Assembly: GCF_026914265.1 (NCBI RefSeq)
Contig: NC_069123.1
Coordinates: forward strand, 52,212,949 to 52,276,948
DNA from: Mya arenaria
Lineage: Eukaryota; Mollusca; Bivalvia; Myida; Myidae
Direction of reading: 5' to 3'
DNA: 64,000 nucleotides
Position 1 is the first letter of the stretch. The number at the start of each line of letters is the position of its first letter. The notes under the pieces were generated by a model, which was not told where the DNA came from, did no database searches, and saw only the letters and a program-made list of their open reading frames with translations. Below, piece after piece: positions 13,108-26,164 of the stretch. The translations under genes were made by a program, and so were the position numbers.

Positions 13108-14533
13108 GAAATAAGTAAATGACATAAAAGATTGTGTGAATACTTTTAAATGTTAAAATTGGTACAGACTTTTAAAATACTTGAAATGTCATTCCTTATT
13201 TCTGTTGCATATCATGATTTTATTTCAGTCAATAGAAGGTACCCAAAACATATCATTCACCTGAAGATTGAGTCATGGACCTAAACTATGTGTAAAATAA
13301 AAATATGTGTTTAAGCCTACAGAAAATGTCATATTGTGAATTGGGCTCTTAAGGTGTTCGCCTCCATTCCTAGGTTGTCGGTACAAGTACCACCAGGGGT
13401 ACTTTTTCATGGCATCAGAAAAAGGGACATCAGTACTCGTTTTAACCCAGAAAACAGAATTGAGAGTGATTGTAAAAAAAATCAACTTCCTCGCAACATA
13501 GATTAAATAAATTGGCATTAGCTAAATTGTTAACTACAAATTTACCATTTTTGTTTTGCTGTCAGTCAGAATTTTAACTAGAAATGATGAGCATTGCTTT
13601 TTGCAACCAATATTTTTTTCTTTATTTTTAACTACAATCAAAACACATAATATTAAATTCTATTGCATTGTGAGACTGCGCCTGTAAGTTTGTGTATAAT
13701 TGAATATTTCCGATTATGACAAATCCTCTTATTTGATCAAGTTGAATTTAACATAAATGACATGAGATTTTAAAGATATATTTTTTTTCATTGATTATAG
13801 GTTTATTTTCTAAATGTAGTCAGACAAGTTATTCTGAATTTGCTTGTTTTTGTTTGAAGATAATGTGTTGTGGTTTTTGAATAGCATTAGTGTCACAATG
13901 ATCATTGTTGTGTGAATATCAAACATTTCAAAGACCATAAGGCCAACCCAAGTATTCAGGCACAAGGTCATTGCAAATGAGACATTGAACTTAATACCAG
14001 TGAGCAAAAACAACACATAGAATGGTAGCAAAAATAATATTATAAAGTATTTTGTCTAATATATTAAGAAAAAATATGTACACAAGATCATGTTCATAGA
14101 AAGGCCCATAACTCTGAATATGGTAGTAATGATTTAGTTCTCTTATTATGGTATTACTGTTTAAAGTGGGTAGACACAAGATGGTCACAAAATCGGCATA
14201 CATTATTTCCACAAAATTAGCCTAAATTGTCAATACGAGCTAAAATGAGGCCGATAATACCGCACTTTACATGATTAAAATAATATATTTTAGCTGTCTC
14301 CCGTTTAAAAATGTGCGTAACGGTCTCCCAATTTATAGTGTGTATATTTAACATGTGAAAGTTTATTATGTGGTAAACAAATCCAGTTTATTTGGAATTG
14401 GAAACATACGCAAAAACTGCGAAAGATACATGTATCGTTTACAAACGCTCGGCTGTGATACTTCAGTTACGTTGAACACAACGATATCAAATGAATGTAA
14501 ATTTTTAACAATTTTCTGTTTTTCTTTTAAATG
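13108..14533. other. Gene-free spacer
   Basis: No exon or repeat family recognised. Open frames here are short and overlapping on both strands. Confidence 0.4.
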
Positions 14534-16256
14534 CTTCATATGATGCCTAGTCCCTATAAGCATGGCACATAAAACTTCATATGATGCCTGGTCCCTATAA
14601 GCATGGCACATAAAACTTCATATGATGCCTAGTCCCTATAAGCTTGGCACATAAAACTTCATATGATGCCTAGTCCCTATAAGCTTGGCACATAAAACTT
14701 CATATGATACCTGGTCCCTATAAGCTTGGCACATAAAACTTCATATGATGCCTAGTCCCTATAAGCTTGGCACATAAAACTTCATATGATGCCTTGTCCC
14801 TATAAGCATGGCACATAAAACTTCATATGATGCCTTGTCCCTATAAGCTTGGCACATAAAACTTCATATGATGCCTAGTCCCTATAAGCATGGCACATAA
14901 AACTTCATATGATGCCTGGTCCCTTTAAGCATGGCACATAAAACTTCATATGATGCCTGGTCCCTATAAGCATGGCACATAAAACTTCATATGATGCCTA
15001 GTCCATATAAGCATGGCACATAAAACTTCATATGATGCCTGGTCCCTATAAGCATGGCACATAAAACTTCATATGATGCCTAGTCCATATAAGCATGGCA
15101 CATAAAACTTCATATGATGCCTAGTCCCTATAAGCATGGCACATAAAACTTCATATGATGCCTGGTCCCTATAAGCATGGCACATAAAACTTCATATGAT
15201 GCCTAGTCCCTATAAGCATGGCACATAAAACTTCATATGATGCCTAGTCCCTATAAGCATGGCACATAAAACTTCATATGATGCCTAGTCCCTATAAGCA
15301 TGGCACATAAAACTTCATATGATGCCTGGTCCCTATAAGCATGGCACATAAAACTTCATATGATGCCTGGTCCCTATAAGCATGGCACATAAAACTTCAT
15401 ATGATACCTTGTCCCTATAAGCATGGCACATAAAACTTCATATGATGCCTGGTCCCTATAAGCATGGCACATAAAACTTCATATGATGCCTGGTCCCTAT
15501 AAGCATGGCACATAAAACTTCATATGATACCTTGTCCCTATAAGCATGGCACATAAAACTTCATATGATGCCTGGTCCCTATAAGCATGGCACATAAAAC
15601 TTCATATGATACCTGGTCCCTATAAGCTTGGCACATAAAACTTCATATGATGCCTGGTCCCTATAAGCTTGGCACATAAAACTTCATATGATGCCTAGTC
15701 CCTATAAGCATGGCACATAAAACTTCATATGATGCCTGGTCCCTATAAGCATGGCACATAAAACTTCATATGATACCTTGTCCCTATAAGCATGGCACAT
15801 AAAACTTCATATGATGCCTGGTCCCTATAAGCATGGCACATAAAACTTCATATGATGCCTGGTCCCTATAAGCATGGCACATAAAACTTCATATGATGCC
15901 TGGTCCCTATAAGCATGGCACATAAAACTTCATATGATGCCTGGTCCCTATAAGCATGGCACATAAAACTTCATATGATGCCTGGTCCCTATAAGCATGG
16001 CACATAAAACTTCATATGATGCCTGGTCCCTATAAGCATGGCACATAAAACTTCATATGATGCCTGGTCCCTATAAGCATGGCACATAAAACTTCATATG
16101 ATGCCTGGTCCCTATAAGCATGGCACATAAAACTTCATATGATGCCTAGTCCCTATAAGCATGGCACATAAAACTTCATATGATGCCTGGTCCCTTTAAG
16201 CATGGCACATAAAACTTCATATGATGCCTGGTCCCTATAAGCATGGCACATAAAAC
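14534..16256. repeat. 41 bp tandem array, 42 copies
   Basis: The unit is 41 bp and contains CTTCATATGATGCCTAGTCC then CTATAAGCATGGCACATAAAA. The array is 1,723 bp, which is 42.0 units. It is highly homogeneous: nearly all variation is at three sites (AGTCC, GGTCC or TTGTCC; GCATGG or GCTTGG; CTATAAG or CTTTAAG). The rare CTTTAAG variant occurs twice, near each end, in the same neighbour context. The low divergence points to recent homogenisation. It ends abruptly at ACATAAAAC in unique sequence. Confidence 0.97.
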
Positions 16257-16877
16257 AACTTTTATGGCATTTAATATTTAGTGACAAATCATCAAAGTCA
16301 TGCATTGGGGTTAAAACATCAGAAAGATTGTGAAGTCAACCAAGATACTCAATCCACCTAGAAGGGCTTTGTAAAGTAATAAAAATATAATCAAAACCTA
16401 ATTTATACTCATTCTTACGTTGGATTGCATATCGATGACTAATGTATTTCTTATCTTATCTTTAAAGCAAAAATGAGGGACACGTTTAATTTAATTAAAC
16501 TGAAGGTTACTGGAATGATACATATCAAAGCTGGAGGCCATCGTTTGTATGGTTTATGGCGCCAGACATTAAAATATCACTGTGGGTGAAAAGTGATCAA
16601 AATGCTTGAAACAATAAAAAATATTGTTAAAAAATAAGTATTTTGTTAAGTGTTATTGAAAATATGACAAGGTATGGCCTTCATTGCCAAAAATCTTTTT
16701 ACTCACGTTACCGTGAGTAAAAGAATTACATGTATTCACTGATCAAAATTGTTCCAGACACCAAATCAAAACAACAAGACAAAACTAGGAATTAGGTTTG
16801 TTATTGGTAGCAAATTTCACTTTGTAAGATAAATAGATTGAGTCTGTGTCGTTCGTTTGTCTTTGCCATGTAGGTAG
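16257..16877. other. Spacer between the 41 bp array and a possible exon
   Basis: Nothing recognisable. A short inverted pair (CTTTTTACTCACGTTACCGT then GAGTAAAAG) near 16695-16722 forms a small hairpin. Confidence 0.4.
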
Positions 16878-16995
16878 TATCCGAACCGTATAGGCACGTC
16901 AGAACGGAAGGATATGCGAACGTCTACTGTTATGACGCTGGAACGCCGCACTGACCTCGCTAGACCTAGTCCTCTCTCTGAATCGGATTCGATTG
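16878..16995 (+). other. Possible coding exon, perhaps the first exon of gene B
   Basis: This GC-richer patch is open in one frame from 16878, has an ATG at 16914, and ends at a good donor (ATT then GTAAGA) in phase 0. The 27 residues from the ATG are hydrophilic and rich in Arg, Thr and Ser, as expected of a cytosolic N-terminus. Gene B's first large exon is preceded by an acceptor-like TTGCTCCAG at 26177-26185 whose frame is also phase 0, so the two could join across a 9 kb intron. This is inference; it could belong to another transcript or be chance. Confidence 0.3.
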
Positions 16996-19900
16996 TAAGA
17001 GTACTGAAAAGAAACTAATTTCAAATTGAATAAAATTGAGAACCGCGAATAATTTCATGTAACCTGAATACATATTTCATGTTTAGGCCCTTTTCATAAA
17101 AAAATGTTCATTTGAGTATTTGCCATTTGCTGTTTTTTTGTTTATAAAGAAAGACCAATTATTCAAAGAAATTAGGACTAATTGTTAAGAAAAATGTATT
17201 GTGTACGAAAATTATCAATGTGTGGGTTTATCCAAAGCCTGGGAGGAAAAGTGTGCTCTATGTGAAGCATGATCTGCCGTGAACAAGTACTTTTGGAAGA
17301 CACGTTATAGGAACTAGACACCAGATAATTCAATTGCATTAAGAAAAGAAGTTTGTCAAAGACTTATATAAAATCGATATCGCTGTGTACAACGCATTGA
17401 ATCTTACTTACTGATGTATCACATCGCTAACCACACACGTATCTTTCGCAGTTTTGCGTATTTTTCAATGTCGAAATTTACGCGGTGTTCAACGATCTAA
17501 TTACATTAACATTTACATTCAAATAACCTAGTTACCAATCTGCTTCAATAGTTATGGAGTGCGTTCTGCATATTAAGTATCTTGCTATTAAAATTAGCTG
17601 TAAGGAATACTCATAATATGTTATGCGGCTAATATAGTGCGAATAAACTGCTTTTTTTGCGTAATTACGCAATTAAACTAATAGAAAACATAATTGTTCT
17701 AGTATCGACGAGTTAAAAAAGGCACTATTAAATTGAAATACGCAAATAGTTTTAATATGAACGCCTACTGAATCAAATTAAATACATGTACGTATAGATG
17801 TTTAGATTTTGGCCGCGGCCGGGGAACTAGATACATGTACTATCGGTTTAAAATAGAATCTGGGTCATCTGATTCGGACAGGATTATTCCCTGGAAATTA
17901 ACCCGTTTAACTCGTTAAAACCCGGAAAAAAACATGGATAGTATTGAATATGCAATTTAATGCTTATTTGGCGTAGGATATCAAACCAAAGTGTTTCAAG
18001 TGAAGTTATAATACTTCATTTTATCCTATAATCAGTTTTTTACCGATTGTAGTTTTGGTGAGAAGTATATGATGTTTAAAACAGACTAAATCGGCTCTTT
18101 CTTGATATTTTTTTATTGAGATTGTTAGTATGTAATTATACAAAATAAATGGTCATGCGACTAGGTCGCATCAAACCATTTACTTGTGGTATTAGTAAAC
18201 ACTTATAACCTTTAGCCATTACTAAATGCATGTTATACACTTTAGCAATTGAAATCAAAGCGCCGATCAAGTCTATACTCGATCAACGCATGCTATGCCA
18301 AATGAAACGGAAAGTGGGGGAAGGTTTCTCGGTTTGTCCCAGTTATTTCAGCACAGAGTCTTGAGCATGTTGCATAAGCATATTTAATCATTTTAATATA
18401 AACCACTGATATAAATCTGTTCCTTTTGAGCACGAGTGCCATCGGCTGAGGGCAATATTAAGATACAACAATACATACTGTACAGAGGGAATACATAGTA
18501 TGTGGCTGATTCGATCCAGAGGAATTTAGCTCGCGAATCCTGTCATTGTAGAAAGAAAACTTAATCATAACCTCAATTAACTTATCCAATGCATTTTCCT
18601 GGATGAATGAGGTTTAGCGTTCATACCTTGGTAGTATATAAAATACACATTGATACATGCTTTATCCGTGGCAGTGCATTGTTTATGAAACCAAAGTACC
18701 AGACAAGGTTTCATATGCAATTGAGTATTACTCCGTACCTTAGTAATAATTTGGGTATTCCACATTAAATGAGTATTTTAAGTTACGTAGACTACATGGT
18801 TTTGATTTAATTAAGTATCAGCATACAAAAATCCAAAACATTTTGCGAAGGAAGTCATGGGCAAGCATATACTATCTTTAGATCTTTATGTAAATTTGTT
18901 TTAAAAATACATGACTATACTCACGAAAAAGTAGCAATCCGAACGCATTTAAACTCTTTAAGCGCATTGTTTACAAATAAGAATGTTGTAGAAGCTGAAA
19001 AAAGAGTATGACTTCAAATTTACATTTAGTAGGGTAATCCTACCTGAATTGAGAAAACGTTGAGATTTAGTCCATACATGCATCGAACGCGATGTACGTT
19101 TTTATGTTTTTTACGGTATTTGACTAAACTTTGATCTTGACAACTATTGCATATGTGTTATTATAAATCGGGAAGGGCTGTTGACTCGTTCATATTAGTC
19201 GTGGATGTAACAATTGTTTTGTTCAATCTAATTATACAAGCAAGATTGTATTTTGTCATGGGATCGTATACACATCTGTTTATTTCAGTAGCAAAGTGTG
19301 CCTGATTCTTTGTCACAACACAGTATGAATATTTACCAATGATCTACGTTTTAGTACGTCTTCCTACATTTAGCACGGCTTCTTACGATGCTCAACCCTT
19401 TTTCCTCGGTTTAGTTGCGACTCCATTTTAATTTACCACGCCAATTCAGCAATACATGTTCAACCACGGCTATTTTCTACGATGTTTAACGCTACCTGCA
19501 CGGCTGTACAAATACGCTACGCTTTAATAACGCTATAATGTCAAAATCATCAAGCTGTCACAGATTCCAGAAATAATAACACCACTTCTGGCCGCACTTG
19601 CATTGGATTAGGTATACTGATAAGCCACGTTTTAGATGTGTAATGTTCAGCCCGTATAAGTAGCTTGGAATTTTATTTAGTTCAACCCACACTCCATAAA
19701 AATACGTAATGTTGGTATAAACTTATATTTATGTTTTACTCCTGATTAAGTAAGGCTAGCCATGGCAAGTTCTTACTAGAATGGGAGACGTGAATAATAA
19801 GCCACAGTGAGTGACATTTATTAATTTAATGTCAAAACTATCTACTGAATTCGAGTTTGACATCCTCATAAATATTATTCACGGCTAGCATACTGGGCGT

Positions 19901-20447
19901 CTAAACAGCTGCAACAAGTGTAAAAATACTAAGTAAGATAATAAATATAATTCCCTTTTAATCATAAGGATATTCAGTCGGGTTTGAAGTATTCAGTGCA
20001 ATGTTTTATTTAAAAGGTAAGATTATACTTCAATCAGTGTATACATATTAGATGTGAAATGTTCATTTCAAAACTTTGTTCTAATTTATTATTACTTTCG
20101 TTTACTTAATGAATTTAGTTATATTCAAGAGTATCTAAAACATCATACTATACAAGATGTTAAAGTCATGCAGTGCGTAAGTGTTACAGCACAAAACAGG
20201 ATGTAATTTCGGCCTGAGACGTTGATATAAGTCAGCAGATTGCCCCTTTCAGTCCGTCCAGCCTTTTTGTTTTAATATATTCATTGCCTGATCGATCCCA
20301 GGAATCTTGTCTTCCATATAATTGGAAGGGATCTGACAACAAATTACAAGCAGCACAATTCTTCTGACGTTCTCTGTTCAGTCGGATGTAGGAGCTTCCT
20401 CCAATTTGGTATGTAGACGTACCTTATGTTGTAAACCTTATGCGCTT
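16996..20447. other. Long gene-free stretch with one small hairpin
   Basis: No gene, RNA gene or repeated family was recognised in 3.4 kb. One short fold-back is present at 18147-18181, where AAATGGT and ATGCGAC pair with GTCGCAT and ACCATTT around a three-base loop. The frame at 18577-18765 has no support. Confidence 0.45.
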
Positions 20448-20590
20448 TGTTATGTTGTTACAGAAACTCTCAACTCATTGTTTGTTATATTGTTACAGAA
20501 ACTCTTATCTCAATGTTTGTTATATTCTTACAAGAACTATTAACTCACTTTTGTTATGTTGTTACAGAAACTCTAACTTATCTCACTGTA
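20448..20590. repeat. Short minisatellite, about four copies
   Basis: Units of roughly 36-40 bp built on GTTACAGAAACTCT...CTCA..TTTGTTATATT are repeated about four times with indels. The open frame across it has no other support. Confidence 0.75.
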
Positions 20591-20985
20591 TCTTATTTGT
20601 AATAGTCATAAATACTAGCACAATAACATTTTATCGGATTCGACAATGACTTTTTTAATGTTTTATTCAGGTTTTCAAAACAACGAATTTACAACCGTTA
20701 TTTTTGAAATCTAGATTAAATCATTAGACTTTATATAATGCACGGTTCAGATGAAGTTTAGATGAGATCTTCTTTTATAGCCTCTATAGATTTAACTCGT
20801 AAACTATTATATCGTATCTATATAGAACTGTTGAAGCTCTAGACTTCTATAGTCCATATTCATTGGTAGAAGTGAAAAGATTTTGGCATTAAAGGAAACG
20901 CCTCGTCATGTTATGCTTTCACAATTTGAAGATGAAGATGCTTTGGGATAAATCTATGCAGAACAAATGCATAACGGTATAAGAC

Positions 20986-21421
20986 ATAGTTTTTTTTGTA
21001 TTTTGATGTTTCTTTGTTCTTAAACTGTCTATACAATTGTTTGTTCATAAAGGTTGTTTTTTATCAAACATATTTTATAGTTTTATTTTACAATAATTAT
21101 GTTGGCTTGTCCGTTTTGATCACATGACCCACCATGGTACAACATTGAAACCTATTCCAAACTGACGTCGCGACGTCAGTAATCTTGATTGGATTCCAAC
21201 CATTGCTGATATTTTCACTCCTACCTAGTATCGATGAATTTGATAAAGAACAATTAGACAGCGTCGCAAAATGAACAACAAGCATTATGCTCGTGTCACA
21301 ATGGTATGCACGCGTTGGGGGTCGTTGTAAAAACTATGAAATATGTTTGATAAAAGACAACCTTTATGAACAAACAATTGTAAAGACAGATTAAAGAACA
21401 AACATCAAGATACAAAAAAAC
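20986..21421. mobile_element. Fold-back element with about 100 bp terminal inverted repeats
   Basis: The left arm (20986-21088) and the right arm (21320-21421) are inverted copies. The left arm reads ATAGTTTTTTTTGTATTTTG, then CAATTGTTTGTTCATAAAGG, then TCAAACATATTTTATAGTTTT. The reverse complement of the right arm gives the same blocks in the same order with a few changes. The centre (about 230 bp) has no coding capacity. It looks like a non-autonomous DNA transposon. A target duplication could not be fixed with certainty. Confidence 0.75.
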
Positions 21422-22484
21422 TATTTCTTTCATGCTTTACGATGAAATATGGGGGTTTAACAGTGAAATAACAACAGTGAAAGTATCAATTTGATATTTT
21501 CACTGCAAAATAGGGAGTGAAAATATTAACTTTCAGAACTACTTTTAAATTCCTTTGTTGTTACATGTACTTGCCTTGATCAAAACAGAACATTGGACTT
21601 CAGTAAATTATGTCAAAAAATGTTTAAAAAAAGAAAGAAATATTTTATAAATTTAAATAAATATATAATTGGAAATTAACAACTGACCGTTTATTACCGG
21701 TTATCCCGTTTATCAAACATTTTACTGATCTTTGAAGCTGAATGTTCGAACATTTGCTTTCATACCAAACACATTACAGACAAAAACAACTGTTCGAACA
21801 TGGATAAAATTTTATATCCTCGTTCAAATGTATTTTGAACTGTTAACCGTTGTAGCACGTAAAATGAGCTTCCTGGAGAATTCGCACAATTTACAGATAG
21901 ATCCGATATTTTTTTTACCCCACCCACACCTCAAAATGTGTCAACAAACTAGCGTGGCATTTACTCTTTATCTGGAAAACAAACATTTTAAATCGAAACA
22001 GACTGGTCTTTGACAGTAAGATGACTGAATATTAATTTACTATAAAACACGCGTACATGCAGTCTTAAACTAAGAAGAATGGTTAAAATCCAATGAGTAT
22101 CCATATTTGTTTTGCTAACACATTTGACCTTCCAAATTTTCATTCTTTAAATAGCGGCATAGTAATTTGGTTTTGTATTCATGCCCATCTTAAAATAAAA
22201 AGTGTTTTCATTATTTTTTGGAACATATGTGCACTAATAATACTTCATTGTTTACTGTTCATAAAGCTTTGCAATAAAAACGAGCGAATATTAAGCTATA
22301 AGAATGAATAGCAGAGAACTATTTCTTAGCAAACCGAAAGTAGAAAAGTTGACAGCTATAACTATGCATGAGGGGCGCCCCATGGGTAGCGGCCTAAATC
22401 CCACCCTTTTCAAAAAAGGGGGTAATTCAGAAATTAATAAAAAACAAATAAAACTCCGAAAATAAGCATAAAAGAAACAGAAAA
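21422..22484. other. Gene-free spacer
   Basis: No gene or known repeat was recognised. The two open frames (21732-22013 and 22093-22311) have no domain, no splice context and background composition. Confidence 0.4.
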
Positions 22485-22632
22485 TTTGTTTATTTCAGTG
22501 TAAGATGGTATTTTATTTCACTCGTGATCATAAAAAAACTACATTTTCACTCGTGGCTTCGCCACTCGTGAAAATATGTTTTTCTATGACACTTGTGAAA
22601 TAAAATACGATCTTACACTGAAATAAACAAAT
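22485..22632. mobile_element. Nearly perfect palindromic element, 148 bp
   Basis: The left arm starts TTTGTTTATTTCAGTGTAAG and the right arm ends CTTACACTGAAATAAACAAA. The whole element reads almost identically on both strands, with an inner CACTCGTGGC/GCCACTCGTG hairpin. A partial copy lies at 4067-4120, and fragments of the same blocks (TGTAAGATCGTAATATATTT, TTTCACGAGTGAC) occur near 62617-62671. It is a small MITE-like family without a transposase. Confidence 0.8.
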
Positions 22633-23939
22633 ATCCTCTATGTCTTATACCGTTATTTCAAACCATTGGACATATTAAAAGGGTATTTAATAACTTGTCC
22701 CCAAACTCGTAGGCTACGGTTTATTTATAGCTTGGATTACGAACCGTAGGACCCGATTCATCAAAGCTCAGAAAAAAGTTTCGGAGGATGTTTTGCATAT
22801 TTAAAATAATCTGATTTTTAATAAATGGGTAAACTTGGAATCCTGTGACGATTCATTGCTTTAAACAGTATGAATGATATAATGTAGAAATTGTTCGTAA
22901 CCCAACTATGCAAGAATAATGGCCGTATCATTGTCTTCTTACCTCCCTTTTCTTCAATTGATATGATTAAGCTTTCAATTGAAATAGTTTATGAAAATAA
23001 CAGTGTAAGTGTGATTATCTTGTTTAATGAATATTTAAACGAAGTACTTTTTAATTAAAATATGAAAATTATTAGAATAAAAAGCAATATGGTATTCTAA
23101 ACATAAAGAATGTCACGTGATATGCAGATTTCGTAGTGGCGTTGTGCGCGCTAAATTTAGACTATACTTTCGGTTTTATGGCATGTATACTTTTACGATA
23201 AATGCATTTTTTTTTATCAAATATTTAAAAAACAAATGTTAAAAAGGGTAAACGAAGTCATTTGGATATACATACATTTCGATTAGTTTACATTACTTAA
23301 ATAAAATACTGAACTGGGACTTAAAGGATATTTGTGGTTAAAATTATATAAATAGATGAATATTACCATAATGTCTATGCTAAAGCAGTTAAAACATCTT
23401 GAAGTTCTTGTATGGTTTTGGAAATATATCTTGTTTTTCTTATTAATTGGAAATATTTAAAATTTACTTAAGATGCTGTAATACGGGCCCTGTTGTACTT
23501 CTAACATTCCTCTAAATACAGTACAGTTTCTTTATTCAGACCATTTGTATTCTTGCTAATTGACGAGTAAACAATCATGTGAACTTTATTTTAAATATCA
23601 TAATTGCTCATTTTAATAATAAATACCAATTAACTTGTTGTAATTATTTTTAATTTATTTTCTTATATGTTCCTAGGCTGTTATTCATAAAACATCATAA
23701 GTCATTTCATAACTTAGGTCATTTTCTAAGTATTTCACAGGTCATATGATTTAAGAACTTAATAATATCTGAAATACTTTATTTTCATTAATTTTATGTA
23801 ATACACATAATTTTATGCTTGAAAAAATTGTGGTATAGTTTTTTTCTTAATTTGACCATGAATATGTTAGGAAATCGACTAAAGTTAAGAGATGACTTGT
23901 AATGTTTTTACAGTATTAGTATTACAGCACCTGGGATTT
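22633..23939. other. Gene-free spacer
   Basis: AT-rich and without recognisable features. Confidence 0.4.
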
Positions 23940-24046
23940 TTATGCCCCAACGGGTGGCATTTCGTTAACTGATCGTCTGTCCGTCCATCCGTCCGACCCC
24001 ACGGTTTCCGATTAATATCGAAGAACGCAAAGGCCCAGGGTTCTTA
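23940..24046. repeat. Edge of an interspersed repeat with a GTCC tract
   Basis: TTTTATGCCCCAACGGGTGG followed by GTCTGTCCGTCCATCCGTCC resembles a short interspersed motif often seen beside GTCC runs in mollusc genomes. That comparison is from general knowledge. No second copy lies in the window. It directly precedes the duplicated element at 24047. Confidence 0.4.
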
Positions 24047-24665
24047 AGCTTTAAAGGCATAATTTAAAGAATGTATGGCATGATAAACCCCTGCTGTGCA
24101 TCTCCTGTTAATTGCACTGGTTTCACAGAACGGGACAATTTCATGTGTAATCGTTTATTGGCTCAGGGCAATTTAGGGTCCATTTTTATAATAAAACATC
24201 GAAAACTGCACAGCAGGATACTCAGGTTGGAGATCTGATAAGACAATTAGGCAATAAGATTAAGATTAATTGACAGAGGTTGCGTACAAATACACGTATT
24301 TTTTTTGCTTTTTTTCGGGGGGGGGGGGGGGGGGGTTCACTTATAAATGGCTTAAACTAGGCCTTTAAAGAATATTTGGCATGATAATCCCCTGCTGTGC
24401 ATCTCCTGCTAATTGCACTGGTGTCATATTAGGTGCCAATTTCCTGTGTATTCGTTTAGTGGCTTAGGGCCATTTAGAGTCCATTTTAATAATAGAATAT
24501 CCAAAACAGCACAGCAGGATATTTAGATTGGAGATCTGATAAGACAATTAGGCAATTAGATTAAGATCAATTAACTGAGGTTGTGTACAAATACACGGGT
24601 TTTTTTTTTTTTTGGGGGGGGGGGGGGTGGGGGAGGTCAAATATAGAAGGCTTAAACTAGGCCTT
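24047..24665 (+). repeat. Interspersed element in tandem duplicate (two copies of about 300 bp)
   Basis: Copy 1 (about 24047-24345) and copy 2 (about 24350-24665) share, in order: GGCATGATAA.CCCCTGCTGT, AATTGCACTGG, a TTCGTTTA block, TTAGGG..CATTT, CAGCACAGCAGGATA, GGAGATCTGATAAGACAATT, GTACAAATACACG and a T-then-G homopolymer. They end in CTTAAACTAGGCCTTTAA. A minus-strand copy lies at 62039-62344. No coding capacity is present. The poly(G) runs are 19 bases (24317-24335) and 14 bases (24614-24627). Confidence 0.8.
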
Positions 24666-24970
24666 TAAGAGATTTTGGAGCGAGTTAATTACGTAGTTTT
24701 ATGCAAATAACCTACATGATTTGTGATCTTTTGCTCTTCTTCCTGTGTGTACGTTACCGTTTTTGTGTCACGTCACACAATTGTTTCCCCCCTCTGGAAA
24801 TTTCAACTTATTTTTTTCAGTTGAATTACTGAAACTAGCAACACACACACATAATGTTAATTATACTGAATAGAAGAACTAATGGTAAAAGTACATTGTA
24901 CTATGCTATTCAAAAATACTGTTTGGTATATACACAATATAAGACTGGCAATTGATACACTGCTTCACCA

Positions 24971-25985
24971 TCTTTGACTATCAGATTTAGCGTAGGTCTA
25001 TATAACAGAGCCTTAAAAACTTTTGACTCTCAGATTGAGCGTAGGTCTATATACCAGAGTCTTAAAAACCTTTGACTATCAGATTAAGCGTAGGTCTATA
25101 TAACAGAGACTTAAAAACCCTTGACTGTCAGATTAAGCGTAGGTCTATATACCAGAGTCTTAAAAACCTTTGACTATCAGATTAAGCGTAGGTCTATATA
25201 ACAGAGACTTAAAAACCCTTGACTGTCAGATTAAGCGTAGGTCTATATACCAGAGTCTTAAAAACCTTTGACTCTCAGATTAAGCGTAGGTCTATATAAC
25301 AGAGGCTTAAAAACCTTTGACAGTCAGATTAAGCGTAGGTCTATATACCAGAGGCTTAAAAACATTTGACTCTCAGATACAGCGTTCGTCTATACAACAG
25401 AGCTTTAAAAGACCTCTCTCAGAATTACCGTACATCTATATAACAGAGGCTTCAAAACCTTTGACTCTCAGTTTTAGTGTACATCTATATAACAGAGGCT
25501 TAAAAACCTTTGACTCTCAGATTTAGTGTACATCTATATAACAGAGGCTTAAAAACCTTTGACTCTCAGATAAAGCTTACATTTATATAACAGAGGCTTA
25601 AAAACCTTTGACTCTCAGATAAAGCTTACATCTATATAACAGAGGCTTAAAAACCTTTAAATCTCAGGTAAAGCGTACATTTATATAACAGAGGCTTTAA
25701 AACCTTTAACTCTCAGGTAAGGCTTACATCTATATAACAGAGGCTTAAAAACCTTTGACTCTCAGATAAGGCTTACATCTATATAACAGAGGCTTAAAAA
25801 CCTTTAACTCTCAGATAAGGCTTACATCTATATAACAGAGGCTTAAAAACCTTTGACTCTCAGATAAGGCTTACATCTATATAACAGAGGCTTAAAAACC
25901 TTTAACTCTCAGGTAAAGCGTACATTTATATAACAGAGGCTTAAAAGGACATTCAATTAAAGCTTACGTCTATTTGACAGAGGAG
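24971..25985. repeat. 49 bp tandem array, about 21 copies
   Basis: The 49 bp unit contains AGGCTTAAAAACCTTTGACT, then CTCAGAT, then a variable AAGC/AAGG/TTAG core, then TACATCTATATAACAG. The 5' half of the array uses GCGTAGGTCTATATA versions and the 3' half GCTTACATCTATATA versions, so there are at least two subfamilies arranged in order. In the 5' half, units with AACAGAGACTT and ACCAGAGTCTT alternate, giving a 98 bp dimer period. The array ends about 180 bases before the first possible ATG of gene B. Confidence 0.95.
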
Positions 25986-26164
25986 GTAATGCACTGCTTG
26001 TACATAATTATACATTGTATATTTAACAAAGGTGATTATCTAAAATAGTATCTGTAATTTGCATTATAGACTAAATGACCTATTCTATTTGTCAATATTA
26101 ACGTGTTTTTAGATCTTATTTAAATTGACTAATCATATTAGATCATACCAGTGTATTAGAACAT

